Source of the DNA: Antennarius striatus
Lineage: Eukaryota > Chordata > Actinopteri > Lophiiformes > Antennariidae
DNA length: 64,000 nt
Direction of reading: 5' to 3'
Assembly (NCBI RefSeq): GCF_040054535.1
Contig: NC_090796.1
Coordinates: forward strand, 9,319,001 to 9,383,000
Of this stretch, positions 23,136 through 34,855 are shown in pieces. Position numbers and translations under genes: made by a program. The notes under the pieces were generated by a model. That model was not told the origin of the DNA and searched no databases. It saw only the letters and a list, made by a program, of their open reading frames with translations. How positions within the stretch are numbered: position 1 is the first letter of the stretch; each line of letters opens with the position of its first letter.

Positions 23136-24200
23136 CTATTTCTATGATATTGTATGCACCTTTCCTTCCTTCCTTATGTTTTCTTTCTTGATTGACTTTC
23201 TAAAAAATGCATAGTTAGATTGTCAAAATGGCTTTTTTTATTGAATAAGGAAAGGTTTTTTATTTGCTGCTTATCTATTTCAACTAGGTGCATGGATCCT
23301 GACCGCAGGTTTGCGAGAAGGCGTCGGCAGGTGTGTTGGAGAAGCGGTGAGGGATCACGCCACTGCAGCCTCGTCGGTGTCCCTCAATAAAGTGGTGGCA
23401 CTGGGCATCGCTCCCTGGGGCCTGGTGCACAACCGACAGCAGCTGATCAACCCTCAGGTTGTAGAGGCACTCACTCCAAATGTTGTTCATGTTATAGTCT
23501 GAAAGTCCCCGGAGCCCCCAATTGTAGCTGCGGTGTGATAATTCTGCCTCTTACAGGGCAGCTTTCCTGCTAAGTATTACGTCCAGAACACAACCCGGGA
23601 CTCCTGCTGCCTGGATAACAACTACCAGGCTTTCCTGCTGGTGGATGATGGGAGTGTGGGACGCAGAGGTGGAGAAACAGGGTTCAGGGCTAAACTGGAG
23701 GATTACATATCCCATCAGCGCACAGGCATCTGGGGTAAGAGAGGGGATGATGAAGTAAAACGTTGTATACAAAATAGCAAATTAGAAAAACAGAATTCCC
23801 CTATAAACAGCTCTGTTGGTGATCTGTTTTTGATGTGTGTGTGATGAGTATGTTCCTCTGGTTTCCACTGGATAACAGCCACTGAAGGCTTGGGCAAGAA
23901 TTTCAGACGTGTAAAGTCAGGCAGAGGATTGTCAAAAATGTACCCAGTAGCTTGGTCTTTTTTTTTAAGCTCCTGCATTACCAGGAAAAAAAATCAGTTT
24001 CATTGCTCTAATCTGCAGATATTGGTCATAATGTGTGCATTAAAGTGAAGTCAGCATTAATGAATAATTTACCGATGCACTATTGGGGTTTTCTAGGTAG
24101 TGGGAGCATCGATATCCCTGTCCTCTGTATGCTGGTTTCTGGAGAGGCAAACATATTGGAGGTATAGTTGTTGCTATTTATGTTAGATGAATTTGAGCAA

Positions 24201-24257
<57 letters not shown>

Positions 24258-27200
24258 TTATATCACTTTTCTTGTGTTCCCTAAAAGAACCATGTCTCTT
24301 ATTTTCTTATTTTGCCTAATTCCCATCAGAGAATGGATCTTTCTCTGAAAAACTCCATGCCCTGGCTGGTGCTAGCTGGATCAGGAGGCCTGGCTGACTT
24401 CTTGAGTGACGTCTTGGAGAATCTGTCCTCGGCTCCAGTCGTCCAGTCCAGTGAGGTGGACGGTGAGGCTGGCCCCAGTGTGGATCTGAAAGACAGAGTG
24501 GCCGAGCGGTTTAAGAAGTACTTTCCTTCTGAAGCCGAGTCAGACAAACTCATTGAACGGGTAACTCCTGTGGACACACACGTATGATTGTGTTCTATTT
24601 GTGTAACAAGAAGCAGCTGCACACTCAGTAGCTGCTTAGTTGAATCTGTGTGATGCTCATATTTATGCTTTTCCCCAACCATAACTATTAAGACTTCCTT
24701 AAATTTCAGCCCCACTGCAGGCAAAGCATGAAGGATGGTTATATTATCAGTATGTTGTTCTTGTCATACAACAGTTTATGTATTAAATTATTCATTCTGG
24801 CTCTTCTAAGCCAGTGGACATCTTGCTATTTCTCAAACTACATCAGTTGGATCTTGCTTCCTGAAAGTCTTGCTGTACTTAAGTTGTTCTGGTTGCTCAT
24901 TTGGGGTGTCAGTTTCAGTTTTCACATGATGTAATCAGGCATGGCTGTACCGGGATAGGAGTTCAGCCCTGGGAGACAGTTTGTTAAATCCCAGACCACA
25001 CGCAGCATGTTCTCATGTGCACTCCGAATGACAGGCACTCAGACAAAGCCGGACAGCTGGTAAAAACTTTATGGATTTTTTTTTGACACTCCACCGGCAG
25101 CCCAGTGGGATTTGTCCCGGTATGCCAGATGGTCAGTACACCACTGTGATACAGGCTATTTTTGTAACACAAGACAGTAAAAAAAAAGATTAGCTTTATT
25201 ATGTCAAACCAGTTACAATTTTTTTCAATACTGTGATTAGTCCACAGCTATGCTCCTTAAATCCCTCGAGAGCATCTGTTGTCAGATTTCCTTGAATACA
25301 GCAGAAATGTGACTTTATGTTAAATTCAATCTAAAACTAAACTTCAAATACAACCTCCTGTTGTCTGCAGCGAGTGAGTGAGTTTGATTTTTAAGACTTA
25401 ACATCAGCAACAACTCAAAAGTGTGTGGCTACTGACTTTGCACTTATCAATATCCTAATGTTTATCTAATCATTAGTTTAATCAGCACCAGTGATTTAAC
25501 TTGAATTGTTTGGCGATGGCAGTGAATGGATACACTCCTAATCTTTTCTATTTTTTTAGTCAATCATTACTTTTGGTTCTTTGCTCGAAATGCTGGATAG
25601 CTTATTCACTCAGACTAGGGAGTTTGTTCTCTCAATGACATCATGGATGTGAAAATAACTTTTGCTACCAAATCTGTAGGGCAGCTTTTTAATGCTTTCG
25701 TCTCTGCATCATCACATTTTGTCCACATATATTCAGATTTCCTGTTTTTCTTCCGTGTCTCTAGGCGCTTAGCATCTACCACAACCGAGACTTTATTACG
25801 ATCTACCACGGCGAGCAGGAGGGTCCAAATGATTTTGATACTGTCCTGCTTAAAGCGTTGGTGGGAGGTACATGTAACAAAAACAAAAACATAATACTGT
25901 ATTATAATTGCAGAGATTTCAGCATTTCATATTTATTGTGATGTTCTTCACTTCAGCTAGTAAGCACCGTGCTTCAGTTGATGCCAGCCCTCACAATGAA
26001 GAGCTGAAGCTGGCAGTCACATGGAACAGGGTGGACATCGCCAAGAGTGAACTCTTCAATGGAGACATCCACTGGAGGGTAAGGGGATAACATCAAATGA
26101 AAACTTCTTTACAGTAGATCCATGTTTTTATCACCTGTCAAATAACTGATGGCATTCAACTTGTTGAATAGTATGAAGACTTGGAGGACTCCATGACTGA
26201 TGCCCTGGTCAACGACAAGCCTCAATTTGTGCGTCTTTTCACTGAGAATGGCCTCAACATCCTGGACTACCTGACTTACGGCCGTCTGGAAACCCTCTAC
26301 CGCTCTGTGCCTGAGGGAACCTTGCTTTTCCAGCTACTTCAGCGCCGGTTAGTGGAGCGGCTTGGAACTGCAGCAGCAATGCCCACATCAACAAGTGTGT
26401 CAGAATCCCCTTCAAAAGTGGGAGCAGAGAATGTGCAGAGTGGTCCAGTGGCGGAAATCAGCCTTTTTGAGGTTCGTTTTTCTTATGATAGAAAGACACC
26501 AGCCCAGGCGTTACATGCACTAATGCACACTTGTGGGTTTTTTTGTTTGTTTGTTACACCTCCTCTGTTTTCCCTCAGGTTTCAGGGGTCCTGGAGCTGT
26601 TGATGGGTGATGTCTGCCAGCCATTTTACTATAATGCTTTGGGTCTCGAACAGATTACATCCAAGAGGAGAGCTCTGAGGGTATTCCTAACTATTTATTC
26701 TAACTATGCAGAGGCATGGTGCTTTAATGAGTGACTGGTATTAGAGAACTACCTCACTGTCGTCTGACTCCCTTTTCCGCTGCTGGTTTTCATCTATCCT
26801 AGCGTGCCAGTAAGCTGTTGCGTGGAGACTGCTTGTATCGAGAGAAGCGCTGTCTCTTTCCTTGGGCCTCACTTTTTGTCTGGGCCATCCTCCAGAACCG
26901 CAGTGAGATGGCCACTTTCTTCTGGGAGATGGTAATTATCAGAAAGCGCAAACAAATGGTTTCGATCAGATCCAGAACCATGTCTGCACCAGATCACCAG
27001 CGATGGAAAACACTGTTTTAGTGACTGAGTTTGTATGTCCTGCTTTCCCTTCCTGTCTTTTACAGTCAGGGGAGACAGTGCTGAGCGCTCTGAGCGGCTG
27101 CAAAATGCTGAGGGAACTGTCTAAGCTGGAGGGTGAGACAGAGACCAAACTGTCCATGAAAGAATTGGCTCAGAGGTTTGAGAACTTGGCACATGGTGAG

Positions 27201-30200
27201 ACCATTAAATTGTCTTCCACAAATACTCAATGTAACTATAAGTACATTTTCAGAAAAGGTGATCCTATATTAGATTTCACTTTGTAATTGTATGAATCAT
27301 TTGTCTGTTTGCGTTTTGTGAAGTAGTAATAAGAAAACATTTACTGTAATGGGATTAAAATTTTGTTTTGTACATGAAATTAACCCAAACTGTCTGCTCT
27401 TGTAATCTCATCAGATGTCTTCAGCTCTTGCTATCGGAGTGATGAGAGTCGCTCTTTTACCCTGCTGATTAGGAAATCTCCAGTTTGGGGCGGCACCACC
27501 TGCTTGCAAATGGGAATGGGCGCTGATGCACGACTATTCTTCAGCCATGATGGGGTACAGGTCTGTGACTCCATGTGACTGATTTATGGAAGGCAGGAAT
27601 GGTATCCACATTTATACATTATTTTCAACTGTATCTTCAGCTTGCATACACAACATTTCAGGGGTTTGTTGTTGTTGTTTTAAAAAAAACATAAATTAAA
27701 TCCAATATCTTTTTATTTTGAAATACATGGTGTGTCAGAAGTTGAGTTTCGTTGTTGACCTTGATTTCTTGTAAATTTTTTAAATTTGTGTTGTTATCAT
27801 AACTGCAAACAACAGCATTTGGGCAAAATACATTAATAATGGTACAGTATGTCACAGAAAATAAAGTTTACCTTCAATCTCTGAAAATAATCTAATTATC
27901 GTTCCTTCCAGTCTCTGTTGTCTCAGATCTGGTGGGGTGACATGAAGAGAAACACGGAGGTGTGGAAGCTCATTCTGACCTTCTTCTGCCCCTTGCTCTG
28001 TTACACCAACCTCATATCTTTCAGGTGGAAAACAAATCATTATTTTCATATTTTCTTTTTCATCAGCATTTATCTGACTCCATGTTTGATTTGGCAAAAG
28101 TTTTACGCCGGATGCCCTTCCTGACGCAACCCTCCGATTGTATATATTGATGCTTTACAAACATATTCCACCTCACAGGAAACAGGAGGATCAGCAGCTG
28201 GAGGAGGAGGGCAAGCCCAATGAGGATGGACCGGGCAGGGACAACGACAGCCTTTATGGCACCACCATCTTCTCTTTCTCAGACATCAAGCACATGTGAG
28301 CCTCTTAGCTGTTTGTTGACTGAGTGTTTTTTTGCGTGTTGTTTCATACACATAATATTGTTGTTGTCATAGTGAAGCCGATGCACAAGGTTCACATAGC
28401 CCCCGATCAGCAACCATCAAAGGTGAGTCCTGTTAACGTCACATGGAAGAAAATGTAACAACAACAAGAAGAAAACTGCTTGCAGAATCAATATTCAATC
28501 CATGTTCAATCTCAATGATCAATTACAGGCATACCCCAACCTCGCAGACCACCAAAGCGGCCGTTCATTGTGTCAAGATGGCGTCAGTTCTGGTTCGCAC
28601 CCGTCACTTCATTTTTGGGCAACGTCCTGATGTACTTCCTGTTTCTCCTACTGTTCGCCTATGTGCTGTTGGTGGACTTTAAGCCGCCGCCACCCTCCGG
28701 TCCAGCCATCACTGAGTATGTGCTGTACTTCTGGGTTTTCACTATTGTGTGTGAGGAGATCCGAGAGGTGAGGGCACTGAGATTATTGTTAACAATGTAT
28801 TTTTTAAATTACATGGCTTTGTTTTGATTCATGTGGATGTTTTCTTCTCATAGACATTCTTCTTGGGAACAATGACGTGGCGCCAGAGGCTCAGAGTATA
28901 CATTCAGGATGTGTGGAACAAGTGTGACATCACTGCCATCACACTGTTCGTCATAGGACTAATCTGCAGGTACTGAAAACAGTTACGGGAAATCAACAGT
29001 GCTTATTAATTCTGGATTATACCATAATCTTCAACAGTTTACTTGTAGAAATTGTGTAAATCCATCAATCCACTGCACTCTCTTCCATGGCATAACTCAA
29101 AAACCATTTAGCATTTTATTGAAACTTCCTACACAAATATAGAATTGGTGTCTTTTGCTGTTAAGGAACGTTTGTGGTAGTGTTTTGTATTTGATTACTT
29201 TCCAGAGGAGATTAATATTAATATAATGTACAGGTATGTGCTGACAAATATTTCTGTACACAGCAACGTCATGTGTAAGTTGTAGACATGACTTTCAATG
29301 TTTAGGAACTTTTATTATTTATATTTTATTTGTTTCCATGGTTACAAGTTTGCCTTATGTGAGTGGGATTTGCCTCCAAAGGTGTTTAATATTTGTTTCC
29401 AATACTTTATGTTGACATTTTCCAAGTACTGGAGAGGCACATTCTGATAAAACTATGGGGATTTCAATTTTTTTTTTCTGATATCGTTTTTTTTTTTAAA
29501 TTTCCTATGTTCATCACACATTTTGTTTCCCTCCAAGTGCATTTTTATAATTTTCCACTAGGTTGTGCTGTCAGGTTGAGCTGAAGGATTTGCTTCCTTC
29601 TCTGTTATAGGATGTTCAAGTGGTCATATGAATTTGGCCGGGACGTCCTTTGTGTGGACTACATGGTCTTCACTCTCCGTCTCATTCACATCTTTGCCAT
29701 TCACAAACAGCTGGGACCAAAAATCATCATTGTTGGCAAGATGGTGAGAAAAACGTGTATAATCTGGCATCAAGTCACTGCTGTTAAACCACAATGTTTG
29801 TGTAGTAATGGGAAGACAATCATTGTCTACTTCAGGTGAAGGATGTCTTTTTCTTCCTCTTCTTCTTGGGGGTGTGGCTGATGGCTTATGGAGTAGCCAA
29901 TCAGGCTTTGCTTTATTCGTACGACCCTCGCCCGGATCGGATCTTTCGTCGGGTTTTCTACAGGCCATACTTGCACATCTTTGGACAGATCCCTGTGGAA
30001 GAGATGGATGGTACTTCATGCACATTGAGAAAATACCATATACACTTTTTGAGCTGTACTGGATGTTTAAATTCAATACGCTAATTAAAACACAATATAA
30101 AAAAAATTCTATGATAAAATCAAAAGTGAAGACGTTATTTTTATCTTTGTGTTCACCCCAGTGGGGAAGAGTTGGGACATGCCCTGCACAAACAATGTGA

Positions 30201-31747
30201 CACTGATTGACGAAGGCGAGGAGCCGTGCAGAGTTACGTACAGTAACTGGCTGGTTGTGATTCTGCTGGTTGTTTATCTGCTGGTCACCAATATTCTGCT
30301 TATCAACCTGCTCATTGCCATGTTTAGGTAAAGAATCTTCCATCAGTCAGTAATAATATACAGTCCGACTACATTCTTGTGCTGAAAAGGATTTCTTTGT
30401 CCCTCCAGCCATACATTCTCTCAGGTGCAGACTAACAGCGATATTTACTGGAAATTCCAGCGCTACAACTTGATTGTCCAGTACCACTCCCGTCCCTCCT
30501 TGGCACCTCCTTTCATCATCCTATCACACATCAATCTTTTTATCAAGAGAAATATTCGTAAAGTGCCCTCAGTCAAGATCCACCACTTTGGTCAGTAGTA
30601 CAGAGATCATGTGCCAGTCAGTGAAATAAACTGATTACTGTACATAGTCCAAGAGAGATACACTACTGTATGTATAAAACGTAAATGTTACCAAATGTAC
30701 TTTTGTAAATGTTTAGCTACATTTTTTTCCAGAATTTATTACTTTTCTTTCGTTTTAGAGATCTTTATGTATGGAGTTTGTTGTGTTAGTGTTAGTTAAT
30801 TAGTTACATGGTAAGTGCTCATGTAAAAAGTGCGGGATCATTATTTATATCATCTTTGGTTTCATCTCAGTCATCTTGGTTCCTTTATGGTCCACTGATT
30901 TATTCATTTATATTCATTAAATGACATTAATGTTAAATTAAATCTTATTGTAGTGCTCCAGTTAAAAGGGAAAGCAGCTAACAGGCTTATGACGTGGGAA
31001 ACCATTCAGAAGGAGGACTTCCTGACTGCACAGTCCAAGATCCAGAAAAACCGAGACTCAGAGAGACTTAAGCGGATGTCTGTCAAGTAAGTACACATTT
31101 TTGCACCAAACATATTTTTAGTGCTTTTGTAATTTCATACTGAGGGGAATGGCTTCTTTTCTTTAGAGTGGACAGTATGCTTAAGCATCTCACTGAAAGC
31201 AGAGACTTTGATCACAGGCTGAGGGCTCTGGAGAATGAGGTAAAAGAAAAGTGTTTAGTTTTGAGGAAAGTGCGATTTAAAATAAGAAATGAAGATTATT
31301 AAGATTTATTATTTATTAATCATTATTAATTAAAGTTTTCTTTGTACTTTTACTGCAAAAGAAAGGAGGGGGGGAGGGTTTCCTCTTCATAAGAAAATTA
31401 TTTCCCTGTGTGAATATAGATCACAGTTTCGGAGAATATAATTAGAAGATGATCTGTATTCACAAAAATCATGAAAATCTGGTTCTTCCTCTCAGATGGA
31501 GTATTGCTCAAATGCTCTGAGCTGGATTGTGGACACTTTGGCGCAAGGCAGCACATTCAAACCTTCTCGACCTCCGCCTACACTGAGAGGTACGTACATT
31601 TCAGAGCCAAGAAACAACGTCACAAGCTGTGCTCTCTATTCTCAAAGCTAGTTTGTTGAGCTTTTTGTTGCAGTCATGAACAAAATGATTTACGATCTTG
31701 TTTTCCTTTTCTACGCAGATGCTTTCCCTTCTTCCAGTTCTACCTGA
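18886..31747 (+). CDS. trpm4: TRPM4 calcium-activated monovalent cation channel
   Basis: A plasma-membrane tetrameric channel opened by intracellular Ca2+, passing Na+ and K+ but not Ca2+. Exons: 18886-18948, 20862-20923, 21042-21219, 21486-21666, 23288-23457, 23557-23734, 24097-24161, 24330-24560, 25765-25867, 25957-26078, 26172-26471, 26579-26680, 26803-26931, 27066-27195, 27415-27560, 27912-28024, 28179-28295, 28373-28422, 28529-28767, 28854-28969, 29611-29743, 29836-30010, 30162-30327, 30409-30590, 30954-31086, 31167-31239, 31496-31589, 31719-31747; all phases agree, 1259 aa (human 1214). Exon 1 ends KSEKDQ and joins [15 protein letters not shown], matching human EKEQ/SWIPKIFKKK. The N-terminal homology region ([21 protein letters not shown]) is followed by six membrane segments (about 830-1100), the filter region [10 protein letters not shown] (1025-1034), a TRP helix and a C-terminal coiled coil (VDSMLKHL...RALENE). 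The Ca site has E890, E893 (Gln in human), N915 and D918. TRPM5 is excluded by N-terminal match and synteny. Confidence 0.95.
19060..19290. promoter_or_regulatory. CpG-rich block in trpm4 intron 1
   Basis: This stretch is dense in CpG (for example gacagcgcgc, gttcgcggtccgg) within an AT-rich intron. It could be an alternative trpm4 promoter or 5'UTR exon. It has no coding match to TRPM4 N-termini and no clear donor in the required phase. Confidence 0.4.
19856..19995. promoter_or_regulatory. promoter-like cluster: three inverted CCAAT boxes, GC box and ETS site
   Basis: ATTGG occurs at 19856-19860, 19882-19886 and 19895-19899. A GGGCGGG GC box follows at 19947-19953, and CTTCCGGG (ETS type) at 19988-19995, with CpG-rich sequence to about 20060. 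This order and spacing resemble a TATA-less NF-Y/ETS promoter, probably an internal trpm4 start. Function is inferred. Confidence 0.4.
22825..22960 (-). repeat. LINE-type 3' tail fragment in trpm4 intron 4
   Basis: The motif actttatttattcc...gggaaatt followed by CA/AG-rich hexamers (acacagaaaaagcac) resembles the reverse complement of the 3' tail of a common fish non-LTR element. The short tail is degenerate. Confidence 0.4.
23098..23129. repeat. (TG)n microsatellite
   Basis: A TG dinucleotide tract in trpm4 intron 4, 158 bp upstream of the next coding exon. Confidence 0.95.
24205..24257. repeat. (TA)n plus T-run
   Basis: A TA dinucleotide tract followed by about 19 T residues lies upstream of a trpm4 coding exon and may form part of an extended pyrimidine-rich intron end. 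Confidence 0.9.
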
Positions 31748-34700
31748 TTCAGGTGCCGTGATGCCTTCACTTGCTCAGTATTTGTGTAAGATAAGACAGA
31801 AGTGCATTTCATTTGGCTGTTCCCATTCCACCTACCTATCATAATATTTCTTATTTTCATCATTGGATTCAGTTAGCAAGTATTGTCAGTAGTTTTGTTC
31901 TACAAAGGGGAGGCTTTTCCATCATCTCGACGTGTTACAGTTTTTAGTCGGTGTAAATGCTTTCAGTCTACAGTCAACTTTAGACAAATTCCAAATGTAT
32001 TTATGATGAGGCAGGATATTTTTACTTAACAGAGCTATTAAGTCTTTATTATTGTAAACTGATTGCTGAAGTTTCGTTTTTTTAAAATAGATTTTTACTC
32101 TTAGATAGAAACATATGTTTACATAGCTTGCATTCAGTCTGTGTTCTTATACTGTTTGTTTTCAGTTTCTGGGGAATTTAAAAACATTAAATGTTAAATA
32201 TTGTATATTATCCTGTTTAATAAATTATGTAGAATCTTGTGTTATTTATTACTTATTACTGTTAAGCATAAAGGACATTTTTGGAATTACACACATTCAA
32301 TCCCTTAATGCTGAACCTTTGACCAAAGGCATCTTCGTGTCAGATTTCACTTTTTGTTCAATAATGTTCCAGTCAGCTTTCTTTGAAAGTAAATGTTCAG
32401 CTATAACAGTCTGGGGCACGATGTGAGGCTACAATATGGAAGGCCTTTCTATGACATTCAAATGACAAAAGGAAATGTGGAGGCAAAGAAGGAAGATTAA
32501 GTTATAAAACAAGATAAATATGTGCAATTATTTTTCAAAGGTTGACAATCCCATTCAGGGAAATCCTGATCAAATAGAATGTGAGCCTTTAAGACCCATT
32601 AGTGTCACATTAGTGACTCACTTGTGATGTATTAACAGCTTTCCCAAGTGAGACTTTTGACACCACATGATTAAGTTAACCATTTCCTATTTTAAAACAA
32701 TGTATTTCTATTCAGGAACAAAGATAATACAGTATTGGGGATCTAAAGTTGGTTCTAAAGCGATAAGATTCAAATTTTTGACAAAGTGCTGAACTAACAT
32801 TCTTCAAATAATGGCCTAATGACCGATATGTTTTTAAAATATAATTAGGGAAGGTGAGAATTTTTGAAGTATTTTTCTAAATATCTTTGTGAATTCTCTG
32901 CCTCCTGTAAATTCTGTGAAATGAGCTTTTCTGAAACACAACAATGTATCATTCTATCTTTATGATCAGGGTGTCATTGAAAGGCATTGCAACTAAACAG
33001 ACTTGGAGCTCAATGGAGAAAAATCCACAAGGATTTACTAATAATGATAATAATAATCTATACTTTATTCATCCCTCTTGGGGAAATTGGAGTGACGGGT
33101 TGCGCACGAGGGTCGCGCCCCAATGAGCATCTTGTAGGGGGGACGGCGCCTTGCTCAAGGGTGCCCCGGCAGTGGCTAGGAGGTGAGCCAACACCTGCCA
33201 CCGTCAGCTCACACTCGGTTGGATTTATCACTGTTTTCAAAGTTGTCCAAGATGTTATCTGAATGAAAGTTTATATAAATTAAACACTGATGATTAGAGC
33301 ATGAATTTTACTGTTGTTTAGATTGACAATAAATGTAAGTATAATCCCATTTTGCCTTATGTAACTGCAATAATAATTCGAAATTGTCCATCAAATGAAT
33401 AATGGATTACAAAAGTACAATATTTCCATCTAAATTCTTGTGCAAAAAAAACATGAAAGGCACAAAAACAACCTTATTATCTCAAAAACAACAAAAAAAG
33501 TAAAACTGCAGGTAATTATTCTACAGGGGGAAATATTTGAGGATGTAAGTAAAAGTTTTGTAAACTTGGTGAAGAGGCAATTAATCTGAACAAGAAATGA
33601 AATTAATGGGGATTTAAAAGTTGTCACTGAGGGTAAGTGTCTCTCAATTATAATAAATTATATAATATTATGATTGCTAGGTGTACTGTAAAGAGAAGGA
33701 GATATGGGTAGTGTGAAAAGTGCGACATGGTGCCGAGTTTCAGTATGCCAGAACTCCATTGAAGGTCACACATTGGTACAGAAATGGAAGGAACCTTTAC
33801 TGTAAATAGCTAGCTGGCCACCTGCCAATGCCAGCAGTAGTTTGTGCTGTGTGAGACAGTGTCACCGTTTTCTGTCTCTTGCTGCATGAAGGCTGCATGT
33901 TCAAATTCTCACCTATGCAAATGACCTTGTGGCCTCCATATTTAATTAAGATTAAACATTTTTGCATTTCACAAAACCTGAAAGGTCAAATTCTTCCCTC
34001 TGTGTAATCTTTATCAACAAAACCCTGTTGTAAAAAATAAATAAATCTGTGCTTCAAATTTGAACCCTTTCTGTAAAATATCACCGTGAACACACTGGAT
34101 GTACGAGAACAACCTCCATTTTCTTCTATTTACCTCTAAAGAATAAATCAATTCAACATGTTGCCCAGTATATTGAAATATTGTTTGAGGAGAAAATTGT
34201 TGTATGTGAGTTTCTTTTTGTCCGTACATAATTCAGAATTTATTAAATGCAGGGTTATCCAAATATGGGAACATCTCATAGGTTACAAACCTGACATTAG
34301 GATCAGAAGGTCAATCATTATTGTTATTGTTAGATCCCTGGAACTTATGTGTCTTTGACTAAATACTGTACATGAACATAAATACAGTTGCCCATATACA
34401 CATCATACATGTGCACTTTGATTTTTATAACTTATGATTCCACTGTAGTGATTTAGCTTCACTAACTTCATGACTCTCCTGCAGTCCAAACCCCCTGCCT
34501 GCATGCACACACCCACCTCACTAATACACTAGGTTAAAGGCATCAGGAGAATTCTTCACAAACATGTGTCTCTGTCACTCACCCGACCACACAACACAGT
34601 CGCTTGTGTTTCCACTGTGTCCTCTGTGTTCACGACACACGGCTGGCAAACTGCTCTCTCTTTCTCCCTGGAGATGGGAGCATAGATTGTATATTCCTGA

Positions 34701-34855
34701 TCTAACTGCAGCTTTTTCATTGTGGATTTACTTATTATTTTCTGATCAAATTTATTGATTATTTGTGTTTTTAGGGGAGGAAACAAGATTAAGACATTTA
34801 TTTGGTATTGATCAAAGGTTCTGCAGAGGTCTCTCAGTTGTGCAAGTCTTCTGAT
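31748..34855. other. trpm4 3'UTR, intergenic space and one dispersed repeat
   Basis: The trpm4 3'UTR probably ends after AATAAA at 32219-32224. The rest is AT-rich intergenic sequence up to hrc, with one retroelement-like fragment (33047-33215). I see no further coding exon. Confidence 0.5.
33047..33215 (-). repeat. fish non-LTR retroelement fragment
   Basis: A GC-rich island holding tactttattcatccctcttg, then ccttgctcaagggtgcc and a gtggctaggaggtgag segment matches my recollection of a common teleost retroelement 3' region in reverse orientation. The surroundings are AT-rich. The family name is not certain. Confidence 0.5.

Noticed and set aside
29624-30343. A minus-strand open frame of 239 residues
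   Set aside because: It lies opposite trpm4 pore exons and includes their introns; the plus-strand exons match TRPM4 residue by residue.
18886-31747. trpm4 being trpm5
   Set aside because: The N-terminus [15 protein letters not shown] and FGQIP filter region match TRPM4, and the gene lies beside hrc.
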